Assembly (NCBI GenBank): GCA_963978545.1
Contig: OZ021730.1
Coordinates: 14,081,796 to 14,145,795, forward strand
Direction: 5' to 3'
DNA length: 64,000 nucleotides
Source: Linyphia triangularis
Lineage: Eukaryota; Arthropoda; Arachnida; Araneae; Linyphiidae
Under the pieces are notes generated by a model. It ran no database searches. It was not told the DNA's origin and saw only the letters and a program-made list of their open reading frames with translations. The translations under genes were made by a program, and so were the position numbers. Shown here piece by piece: positions 54,531-63,935 of the stretch. Position 1 is the stretch's first letter; each line of letters opens with the position of its first letter.

Positions 54531-56681
54531 TAATTACCAACAATTAAATGATATTAATATTTTTTTGTGTAACTTTATGCAAAATAGTAATGTTAATTTT
54601 TTTTATAACAATACAGAAGTGAAATTTAAGTTCTGTCCTCTCTTATCGCATGTAAAATTTATGTTGAACAAAGCCTTAAAAATTCCAACGAGGCTTTATT
54701 ACACATTTTTTACCTATTAACACTAGTTAATTCATTTTATTGAATGCATTCTTGTGTGTAGAAATACAGTTCTTAATGAACCATATGAAGTTGCTAACAC
54801 TTGTTGTCTTTGTGAATCTTAATCAAAATAACTGTCTAGCATAATTGATAAAAGATCTAACAATTTTGATATTTATTTTTAGATTTCTCTGTTATTAAGA
54901 GAAGCTTAAGTGTTGTGAGAAAAAAATTGCTAGTGCATTGGATTCCAAACGACAACAGTTATCTTTGTGAGGTAATATAATATTTAATACATTGTATTTA
55001 CCTAACATATACAAATGAGGTGGACTACTTAAACCAAAATCCGACTGAAAATTTTTGTATTGCATAGTAGGGTAACAATTGAGGGTGTTGATTTAGAAGT
55101 TTTTTATTTTTGGGACATCATTCTGACCATATGGTGACTACAAGTTTCTGAATACTATGACAATATACCTCAAAATACTTGTGATAAAATCTCAATATAC
55201 ATGTTGATAATATCTAAAGTAACCTTGTATCTAGTAATGCTATAAACCTGATACAATTTAGAAAAAATCTAATACAAATGTTCAATTATTAAGCCATTTG
55301 TTATGTGTGAAATGAGAAACGTGTTATCACTTCTAGGTATTATTTTATTTATATTGAAAGTTGTATTTATCAAGTAAAGTGTATTCTCAATTGTTTGAGT
55401 TACTGTATCTCATGTATGGTAAGATGACAAACACTTTAAATAGAAAAATAAACGCAACCTCTGTAATCGAAATTAAAAAAATCAACCAAGTCAGCCAAGA
55501 ATTAATAAGTAACAAAAAGTAAACAACGCGAAAAAGGAAGGCATATTTGTCGATTACAATAGCTTGATTGCAATAGCTTCGTCAGAGAGGGTAACTACCG
55601 TAATGAGAATTTGTATATGATATGACAAAAACGTAAATAACATATTGTTACCCCAATCAAATCCATTTTAATACAAAGAACAGCCGTTGTCCGAGATAAA
55701 TATTCCCAATTAAGAGAATTTCAACAAATATACAAAAATTTGGGCAATTTCGGCAAAACAATTGGAAGAGTTGAAAATAAAATGATAGGATGAGAATTAT
55801 TAATTCTAGTTAAGTATCTTCATGTTCAGAGGTGGAAAATCATAATAATTTACAAAAGGGGTTAAGTTAAACAGTTCAAATTAAAAGAAATTCATGTTAA
55901 GAAGGTTCAATACTAGTTGATAGAGAACTGGAAGCTTATTGAAAAATTAACATTGATTTTTGTGAAAATTAGCCAGTCAGTGAAGTTATTTCTTGGAAAT
56001 ATGTTTAAAAAACATTGTTATTTTGATAGATTAGATCATAGTCTGAAAATGAATTTTATAATTTTTAATTAATTGATTAAAACTCTTAATTGCATGAACT
56101 AATAAAAAAGTTGGTGTTATAGTTGTATTCCGTCTTTTTGATAAAGAAATACATCATGTAAAGAAAAAGAATTGAGGCTTTTTATTTCGTAACTCCAAAC
56201 GTCTCGTTTGTCACTTCCACCGGAAGTTAGAATTTCATTCCTTGTCATTTCTTTTCCTGAAAATGCATTTTTTGTATGTTTTTTTTTTGTATATGTGTTA
56301 TGATACCTGCTATGGGCAGATTTTCGCATATTAAGTTTGTTTCGTAAGCATAGATTTTGTAAAGTTTTTTTTGCAGTTGCTACAATAGATCACGTACATC
56401 ATTTTTTGCTTTTTACTGTGTTGTGTTTGTGTAGGAAGTGATTCTTCCTTTTTGTAGCCGTGACTTATATTTTGATTTAATATTAAATATGTTGTGTCAC
56501 AATCTTATCTTAGTAATCAAGTACTGTTGAAATACTTACTTTTGTATAATTGATTAACAATAGTGATGGAGCTCGAATGCGGCCAAGATGCTTTCAGGAA
56601 TTACCTCCTCCTAAAAAAAAAGAAAAATAAAGCTAAGTGTAATTCAAACACTTCTTCTCTTATTTAAAGAATTCATTCCCA
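54531..56681. other. AT-rich non-coding DNA, no gene seen
   Basis: Open frames are short and without motifs. Base composition is like the 1-9 kb region. Confidence 0.55.
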
Positions 56682-56692
56682 TCAGGAAGAGA

Positions 56693-56867
56693 CAACGGTA
56701 TAGTGGTTAGCGTGCTGGCTTCTAGACCGCGAGGTTGCGGGTTCGAGTCCCGTGTCTGGCATGGGTGTTTGTAAATGTATGTTGGTTTGTTAAATGACGA
56801 AATGTTTCGGCGCATTATAACCCTCATGTTGCTGACGGCGCCAGATAATCTGAATACAACCAACCCT
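56693..56867 (+). mobile_element. near full-length SINE
   Basis: It starts at CAACGGTATAGTGGTTAGCG, lacking a few 5' bases, has the B box GGTTCGAGTCC, body and ACAACCAA tail. It is flanked by the 11-bp duplication TCAGGAAGAGA (56682-56692, 56868-56878). Confidence 0.92.
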
Positions 56868-56878
56868 TCAGGAAGAGA

Positions 56879-58143
56879 ACACGACAACTGAGATAAAGAA
56901 TAATTTAGAGTTGAAATGGACTAAATTCACTATTCTTCTAGTTCTACTTTATTATTTCCGCCTCTTAAGCTCTCCAGAACACTAGAGAACTTTCTTAGTG
57001 TTCTGGACAACTTAAGAGTATATAGAGTTAACACCGAACCATTTAATCCATGATTGATGACATTTTCAACAGCAGGTTTTTAGACCTTTTAATTTTAGTG
57101 GCAATACGCCGCATAAACATACCTTTTCCTCGAACAAACCACACTTTTCTCACTTCAGAAGTCGTAAGTTATTTCCCATGCGGCATTTTGACTGATGCTT
57201 GTGTCAGAAGTTTTCAAACTTTATATATGGATTCAGATAAGGACCGCTGTTAAAAATAACCATATTTATCTGTAATATTTTGATCATATGTAAATTAAAG
57301 CAGCAAAATCTTTGATGTCCTTATAATTATGAACCGCTAAAATTTTATGAAAATTGTGATTTTATCCCTTTTAAACTTAATTTTTGATATTTATAATTTG
57401 ATAAAGGATAAAATTTTGCTTTTATGACAGATTCAACAAGTATGTATTGCCTTTTCTTGTGCACAGTAAAGTTTTAATTCGGTATCCCAAAATAATCGAC
57501 TGTCCTTATATTTTTGATCCGCACTGTATTATCCAAAGTAAACGATGTGCATTTTTGAGAATTAACAGGAATAATTGTTATTTGTTTGGCTAACTTACTA
57601 GATATTTCTTTTAAAATTAACTAAAAATGAACGTTTTGTAATGAAAATACTAAAAATGAACATACTGATAATATCTTAAATCATGTAAATCAATATTTAA
57701 ATGATAAAGAAATTATATAGATATCTTATTCATGTAAACCAAAGTTTAAAAAAACACATTTAATAAAATCTATCGTCTTCTTTAGGTAAGTTAATATTAA
57801 CAAAAAATTAACACCCCCCCCTCCCCCCAAAAAATGTGTTTTAAAAAAATCCCCCCACCCCCAAAAAATATAAAGTAATTAATCTCCTGTTTTTGCATCC
57901 TTTGCCTTAAAAGCTTTACGTAGTGCACAATTTGGGACATGTTTTGCATGCCAGGTGTTTCTACAATTGTTGATATATTTCCAGAATTAACTTTCTGTCG
58001 GAATTAAGTTCCACATTGTGAGAACGATGAGTAAGACCTTATAGTTCATGTCGAATGGATGTTGCCCTGCAAACATAAAAAAAAAAAAATGTATTTTCGA
58101 CTGGTAACGTAAATTTACATTTAACTCAATATAGAGTTTATGT
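56879..58143. other. AT-rich non-coding DNA
   Basis: C-rich tracts lie at 57814-57862. No gene is seen. The part just below 58143 may hold the 3' end of the helicase gene. Confidence 0.5.
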
Positions 58144-59643
58144 TTACCAATAAGAGTTGGCTTCATAGTAAACTCCTTGACACGAACTGTCAGGTTGTTT
58201 AGTAGGGGTTTGTTTGATGTAATTATTCCAGCCGGAAACTTGGTTGCGGGTTCGAGTCCCGTGTTGGCATGGGTGTTTGTAAATGTATGTTGGCTTGTCT
58301 AATGACGAATGTTTTGACGCATTATAGCCCTCGTGTTGCTGACGGTGCCAGATAATCTGAAAACAGCCAATCAGCCGGAAACTTCTGCATAATAGGCTGC
58401 ATATTTTTTTTCTCAAGTTGGACTGGGATCCTTCCATCAAGACTGTCCCGTAATTCATCGAGGTTTTTATATCCTTTAGTTGAGGCATCGTCAAACAGAA
58501 TGAATCGTTGGTTTATTGCTTCACCTAAAAAGAAACCTATCCTACCAAAATCAACATTGCAATTTATAGACACTCCACTGAATAACTTTAAAAATGAAAA
58601 TCCAATTGATGTTTTACCACAATTATAGGGCCCAATTAATGCCGTGTATCTTTTTTTAGGGTCTCCAAAATTAAAACTCCTTAAGATATATTCAAAACAA
58701 TCTTAATAATTCTTTTTTACATCACTATTACAACAAATGCAAAGAATAAAAAACAAAGCATCAAATAAATAATTTTCATTTTCATCCTCTTTATTTATAT
58801 CAGTTAAATCATTTGTAATTTCGACAACTCTAGCTACAAGAAAGGATAGGTTAGACATAAGTTTTACATTCATGTATTGTTGAGCTTTTACCACTTCAAT
58901 TGCATTTTTGCAGAATCGTTTCTGGTCACTTATATGTACAAATTTTTGTGCATTTTCGTAATGAAATTCATTATCTTCCTTATGATCATCAGTAACAACT
59001 TCATAATTACATTTAAAAATTCTGAAATGCGAATAAGCAGACATTAACTTATATACATTAGTTATATCTTTTTTCTTTGCATATTCAGAAAGCAAAAATG
59101 AAGAAAAAGATTTGGAATCGGGAACATCTTTTTTTTTAGAATGTTCTCCGAATTCTGTAATAGGTTTACCGCAATTTTCAAAAAGAATTGTAATTTACTG
59201 TAACGAATTGTAAAATTAACCTTAAAAGTGTCTAAAGATTTTCTTAAACATTTTCTTATATAAAAAAAAAACGACATTCTGTTGAGAATGTTATAGACAC
59301 AAGTACTAAAGCGTCAATAGTTTGATAAAGAGAAAAATGGTCGATACTTGAAACATTTATACGATGTGAAAAATCATTTTTTAATTTATCAGTTAAACAT
59401 TTATAAGGAAAAACAATAATAATGCTCTTACCTGTTTGTCTGCAGGTTTCGCTACGAAAAAATGGTTTCACAAAGTCAGGAAAATCAAAAATTTTGTTTG
59501 GCGATACATTAAAAAATTCCCCCGAATAACCCGATGACGTTCCATAATCCATCGATTCCTCCTCCGTTGGTAATTCTTCGTCAGAACTATAAGTTTCCTG
59601 GGAAACTCCAGATTGCAACAATTTGTATGCTGTCCATGCTCCA
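58144..59643 (-). pseudogene. large-T-antigen-like SF3 helicase (endogenous virus-like), broken
   Basis: The C-terminal half is a superfamily 3 AAA+ helicase of the polyomavirus/papillomavirus type. It has Walker A GPYNCGKTS (58607-58633), Walker B FILFDDA (about 58485-58506) and the downstream motif NLDELRDSLDG followed by LEKKN, a spacing typical of large T antigens. Upstream, 58703-59150 resembles the zinc/linker region (SEYAKKKDITNVYKLMSAYS). 59280-59640 has an acidic Ser-rich stretch (SSDEELPTEEES) and a segment that could be an origin-binding domain (FPDFVKPFFRSE). Such proteins unwind viral replication origins. Lesions: two frameshifts near 59180 and 59270, a stop just before the Walker A region (about 58700), and a SINE insertion (58242-58371) splitting the ATPase domain. 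It is an old genomic copy, not functional. Whether it comes from a polyomavirus, an adintovirus-like virus or another lineage is open. Confidence 0.8.
58242..58371 (+). mobile_element. 5'-truncated SINE inside the helicase pseudogene
   Basis: It begins in the tRNA-like head at GGTTGCGGGTTCGAGTCCC and runs to the tail GAAAACAGCCAAT. A perfect 13-bp duplication CAGCCGGAAACTT flanks it (58229-58241, 58372-58384). The helicase frame continues on both sides of it. Confidence 0.93.
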
Positions 59644-59661
59644 TCTGAATACAACCAACCC
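59643..59661 (+). repeat. tiny SINE tail remnant
   Basis: ATCTGAATACAACCAACC is identical to the last bases of the SINE. It separates the zinc-finger frame from the helicase frame. It may be an extremely 5'-truncated SINE insertion, or chance. Confidence 0.4.
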
Positions 59662-59662
59662 A

Positions 59663-59847
59663 GAGAAGGAAAAGGTACCCTCACACCACGGACATTGAGT
59701 TTCGAGATTGATTCCATGCCGATCGTGGACGTGGGCCGGAAACTCGGAGACGGTTGTCGAAACGTCGCAGGCGGGGCAGGTACAAGGTCGGTGGGCAGAG
59801 ATGAACAGTTTACGACGATAGTGGAGGTAGGGCAGGCTCCTTTTCAT
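59663..59847 (-). pseudogene. small zinc-finger frame next to the helicase
   Basis: The minus-strand frame from ATG 59847 (MKRSLPYLHYRRKLFISAHR) contains CTCPACDV, then FPAHVHDRHG, then QCPWCEGTF. This is a C/H-rich arrangement compatible with one or two zinc sites. Its ATG overlaps the TGA of the upstream RING-like frame as ATGA (59844-59847). It may be a separate small gene or the tail of the family-2 RING gene in another frame. The SINE-like remnant ends it. Confidence 0.45.
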
Positions 59848-60104
59848 GACGCAGGAAGATTACAATTTAGAGTTTCAGAAACAACTACCAAATGTAAACA
59901 AATACAGCATTCTGCCTGTGGTTGATCCCACCGGCTGGAATCTGCATAGATGGTTTGCAAGAGCAATTCTCCCAACTTGGTAAATTGGCTTGGGAGGTAT
60001 TCAAAATTACGAAAACATTCGATATCACGTGCGTATTCAACATAGTCTCGTGCAAGTGTACAAATTTGTGGCACCAGGAATTTATGCATAAAATTGAACT
60101 ATGA
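59844..60104 (-). pseudogene. RING-finger protein, family 2, partial copy
   Basis: It starts inside the gene: HKFLVPQICTLARDYVEYAR corresponds to HKKFLRRIYELVQFYILHID of the copy at 53910-54500, then LPSQFTKLGELLLQTIYAD, then the first RING cysteines AECCICLHL. The frame stops at TGA before the rest of the RING. The N-terminal half is missing, perhaps replaced by the helicase fragment upstream. Confidence 0.6.
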
Positions 60105-60257
60105 GAAAAAAGCTTTTTAAGATTAAAATATCGTCATTTTACATGTGTCTGTCCTTACAATATTTACCCTTACTTTTGTTCTAACCGACCCACACTAAAA
60201 GTGAAGACTGTTTTAGAAACTAGATAATGTAGATAATAACATTATGTAATAATAATA

Positions 60258-60372
60258 ATATCTTTATGCTGTAAATCTTTTTTTGTGTTCACCAAAATTG
60301 AAACCCTGCAAAATATATTCAAAACACTCCATATAATATTTTTAATGTTACTATTACTACAAATGCAAAGTA
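60258..60372 (-). pseudogene. second large-T-like helicase copy, 3' piece
   Basis: Homologous to 58640-58735 of the main helicase copy. It reads through the segment leading to the Walker A motif (ECFEYILQGFNFG) and is cut off before it. The 5' continuation is on the other side of the Tc1 element (61879-62030). Confidence 0.7.
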
Positions 60373-61876
60373 CACTCATGTCCATAAATTGAGGATAATG
60401 AAGTTCAGGCAAAGAAAGAGACAGAAGCAAAACAAATTTGACTTATTTGTAAAGTCTATTTACTAAGCAAAAGGTAAAGAGCAAAAAATATGCTATATGT
60501 TTGACATAATTTAACAAAAATTGCGATTTTTACTCCCTGGAGCAAATTTCAAAAAAGAACCTATTTACAAAAAACAGTATAACATGGTTAGTATGATGGT
60601 TAATACGGAGTATGTCTCCCGGTCGATGCAATACAGGCCTTACAACGCCTAGGCATGCTGTGTATCAAATTATCAATCTGATCTTGGGGAATATTACACC
60701 ACTCATCAATCAATGCCCTCCGAAGTTCCGGTAAACAGGTGGGAGAGGATTGACGGGCTGCAATTCGTCGGCCAAGAATATCCCACACATGCTGTATTGG
60801 ATTCAAGTCCGGTGAGTATGCTGGCCAATCCATACGGGTGATATCCTCCGATTGAAGGCATTCGTCTACAATGTTTGCACGGTGAGGACGGGCGTTGTCA
60901 TCCATAAACAGAAATTCAGCACCCATGGCGCCCCGAAACACACGTACATGTTGTTCCAGAATGACATCCCGATAGATGTGGCCTGTCATCGTTACACTCT
61001 GAACATGCAGGTCAGTTCTGGAACCAAGAATAATTCCTCCCCAAACTAGCCATCCTGCATCACCGTAACGGTGTCGTTCAATGGTGTTCTCTTGGTGGTA
61101 ACGGGTACCTGGCGCTCTCCATATGAAAGTCCGGCGAGAATCAGACTGCAAACTAAACCTGGACTCGTAGGAAAACATCACACAAGACCACTGTTGCGGT
61201 GTCCACAATGCATGCTCTCTATTCCAGGCTAATCGTAGGCGACAGTGAGTTGCGGTAAGTGGAACACATCTGACAGGCCTACGAGCATATACACCAATGT
61301 GCCCTAAGCGTCTGTACACGGTCTGCCTTGAAACTGTCGTACCGGTAGCTGAAGAGAGCTGACGAGACAGGTCTGATGCTGTGCTCTGCCTGTTTCTTTT
61401 GGCAGTAACTGCCAAATACCGGTCCTCATTCGACGTTGTAACTCGGGGCGACCTTTGCTGTAACATCTACTCACATTACCTCATCTTGGAATCGTTGCCA
61501 AAGCCTGGAGATGACACTCAGGGCGATTCAAAGTTCCTCGGATACTTCCAGCTGGGTACGTCCACATTCCAGTCGTCCGATAATTCTACCACGAAAAAAA
61601 TCACCCAAATGCTTCCTTTGTGCCATAACTATGCGGTTATTGCACTGAAAGGCTTTTAAAGCGCTTGTGAACAATTTTACTTCTTTGCCACCATTCCTTA
61701 TATATACCCCTCTCTTACACTCTCGTCATTGTGACGTACTATCCGCGCCATCTGGTGGTTTCCTGTAATTTGCATATTCTTCTTCAAGATGTGTGTGATA
61801 ATTCTGCAGATGAAATTTTTATTTTAGAGTTCAATTTCTGTGTGATTCTAAATTATCCTTAATTTATGGACATGAG
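60373..61876 (-). mobile_element. Tc1-like transposon, inactivated
   Basis: Inverted ends: left CACTCATGTCCATAAATTGA; right (reverse complement) CTCATGTCCATAAATTAAGG. TA lies on both sides (60371-60372, 61877-61878). About 1.5 kb, with one transposase gene on the minus strand. It inserted into the second helicase copy. Confidence 0.93.
60600..61626 (-). pseudogene. Tc1 transposase, two catalytic residues lost
   Basis: The gene starts at ATG 61626 (MAQRKHLGDFFRGRIIGRLE), the helix-turn-helix DNA-binding part. A frameshift near 61520-61530 separates it from the long frame 60600-61466 (288 codons), which holds the rest of the paired-like domain (RVTTSNEDRYLAV) and the DDE core. The first catalytic Asp is Tyr (FSYESRF, where the family has a DESRF box), and the final Glu is Gln (DLNPIQHVW, where it has Glu). 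The middle Asp is present (FMDDNARPH). Each change is a single base, GAC to TAC and GAG to CAG. The enzyme is certainly inactive. Confidence 0.92.
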
Positions 61877-61878
61877 TA

Positions 61879-62030
61879 AAAAAGAACGCATCAAAGTAAT
61901 ACAATTTATTTAAATATTTCTTATTTATATCAGTTAAATCATTTGCAATTTCAACTAATCTTTATTCCAGATAAAAAGTATTTGACATTAGTTTTACATT
62001 CATAAATTGTTGAGCTTTTAACCCTCTATT
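61879..62030 (-). pseudogene. second large-T-like helicase copy, 5' piece
   Basis: It matches 58770-58890 of the main copy at the DNA level: the plus strand has TTATTTATATCAGTTAAATCATTTG, TTAGTTTTACATTCAT and TTGTTGAGCTTTTA in the same order. It is cut from its 3' half by the Tc1 insertion. It is a short remnant of a duplicated locus. Confidence 0.75.
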
Positions 62031-62420
62031 AATCCATTTCTTGACTGGACATGGTTGGTTTTGTTCCAAACTATTCACTCTGCATCAATTCCTCAGTGAT
62101 TTTTTTTCTCTTCATTCCTATTTTCATATTGTTTCCGAGACCCGATCTTGCTCCCAGGTCCCTCCTAACCCGGTGTACCGGTGTACATTTTACAATGTCA
62201 TTTTCAGAAATCTTGTCAAAATAAAATTTCGTGCGTTTTTGTGATTTACAGTCATACTTTCCATCCAGCTTTGGAATCATTTCAAACGAACGATTTCAAA
62301 ATAATCCTTTTATTCTATTAATTATAAATCCACTTTGGAATCCATACGGTTCCAAAGAATAATTTTTTTTAAAATCATAAATAAATTCCCTGTTCAAGAC
62401 TTTGTTAAAAGACTAACCTA
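62031..62420. other. spacer, nothing recognised
   Basis: No motif. An A run at 62457-62471 lies at its upper border. Confidence 0.4.
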
Positions 62421-63212
62421 TTATACTCTAACCAACGTTGGTGACACAAGCGTCGCAAAAAAAAAAAAAAAATGGCCCCATTTTTTTGCCCTCGAAAGGA
62501 CTCTTACAAAATACCCATAACTTGCATTGGGGCCCCGATAAAGATTCATCCATTTACGAAGGCAAGGCTCAATATCACAAGACTCGGTGCACTCGTGAAT
62601 TTTGCCAATCTCCGTTCTAAGGTAACTCCTTTCACCAACACTCCACTCCCACTGAAATTCAGTGTACAACAAACTCAAAATTTTTTCAGTCGACCATTCA
62701 AACGGGATGCAATTTTCAAGAGGCACCAGATATTGCTCCCTCACGCGTCTTTTTATCGAATTTTGAGGAGAAGTAGGTAAGGCCAAAAACAATTCTCCCT
62801 CCATAAAAATCTCCATGGTTTTTGAAGTCATGCGGGTTATGGCATGATTGATAAAAATCATATCGTCGGGATGGATGTCTTCTCAGCAGACTGGGCACGA
62901 CTGAGAGTTGGAAAGACCCGTCTCAACCCATTTCGCTAAACAATATCCATGAAACCAATGATCGCATCTTAAATAGCGAAACATACAAACAGTCTGCTCG
63001 AGACAGATCCCGCAGGTTGTCTCGTGCTGACTTAAAATCCGAATAGATGCAATGTCTATCGGATGCAGGGGTTGGGCGCATTGAATGCACAGTCGCCGGT
63101 GGCCGAAATGCAAGTTTATACAAGCGGGATGAACTAGCGCATAGCAGCAATCTAGTTATACCATGGGTAGAGAGCTTTCGCTGATAAGACAATAAGAGCA
63201 GGCTGCAGACAT
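62421..63212 (-). pseudogene. RING-finger protein, family 1, copy with two nonsense codons
   Basis: It starts at ATG 63212 (MSAACSYCLISESS), about 50 bp below a TATA box. One frame runs to about 62440, interrupted only by TAA at 63156-63158 and a TGA directly after the RING (near 62883). N-terminal zinc segment: CSYC...LDCCYALVHPAC...CIQC, like the copy at 53862. RING-H2: CGICLEQ...CDHWFHGYCLAKW...SCPVC. The C-terminal part has MIFINHAITRMTSKTMEIFM and a second Cys cluster (CTESCDIEPC) that the other copy does not show clearly. Predicted zinc-binding, ubiquitin ligase-like; function unknown. Confidence 0.7.
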
Positions 63213-63260
63213 GTCTAATATCTGAAGCTGAAATGATGCTCGATCGGAGAAGGCTGCGAG

Positions 63261-63270
63261 CTTTTATAGA
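63261..63270 (-). promoter_or_regulatory. TATA box of the family-1 RING gene (second copy)
   Basis: TCTATAAAAG on the minus strand, about 50 bp before ATG 63212. An initiator-like TCAGC lies about 30 bp downstream. Confidence 0.55.
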
Positions 63271-63477
63271 AAAAGGGGGTGTGGCGAAAATATATACGTC
63301 ACGAAATGCCTGCTGATTGGTCAACTAGTATTGTCGTGTCTGCTACTGTCAACAAACCCTAGTAAATTTCAAAGAAGCCACTCTTGAAACTAGAAATTGT
63401 GTGGTACATTTCTTAATAAAGATATATCTATTTTAATTTTTTTAAAAAAAAAGCCATTTTCAACGACAAAAGTCTGC

Positions 63478-63880
63478 TTAAAATTTTGAGCAGTTTGGGG
63501 AATGTAACTCGGTGTTTCAACTTTAAAATCTCAAAATACTGATATTTAAACTGAAAATTTTTTTAACTTTCCAACCTTACAATATGTAAAAAATTTGAGC
63601 AGTTTGGGAAAATATAACTGGATGTTTCAACTTTCCAACGAAAGAGACTGTAAATTTCAAAAAAATCTCAAAATATTGATATTTAAACTGTACAAATTTT
63701 AACTTTCCAATCCATGTAAAAATTTGAACAGTTTGGGAAAATATAACTCGGTGTTTCAGCTTTCCAAAGAAAGAGACTGTAAATTTCAAAAAAAATCTCA
63801 AAATATTGATATTTTATATGTAAGATTTTAACTTTACAACTTGTAAAAATTAAATAGTTTGGGAAATGTTACTCTTATCT
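63478..63880 (+). repeat. ~124-bp tandem repeat, about 3.5 units
   Basis: Units contain TTTGAGCAGTTTGGGAAAAT, AACTCGGTGTTTCAACTTTC, AAATCTCAAAATATTGATAT and TTTTAACTTTCCAA. They recur near 63485, 63595, 63725 and 63848. Units differ by small indels. Confidence 0.8.
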
Positions 63881-63935
63881 ATATTCAAACCACTCGGAAA
63901 TTAAATCAATTGTCCCAATATTGGTTCGTGTCTTG

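Noticed and set aside
53291..63324. Polinton/adintovirus-type PolB, retroviral-like integrase or capsid genes near the helicase
   Set aside because: I looked for polymerase, integrase and jelly-roll-like frames and saw none, so I do not assign the region to a named virus family.
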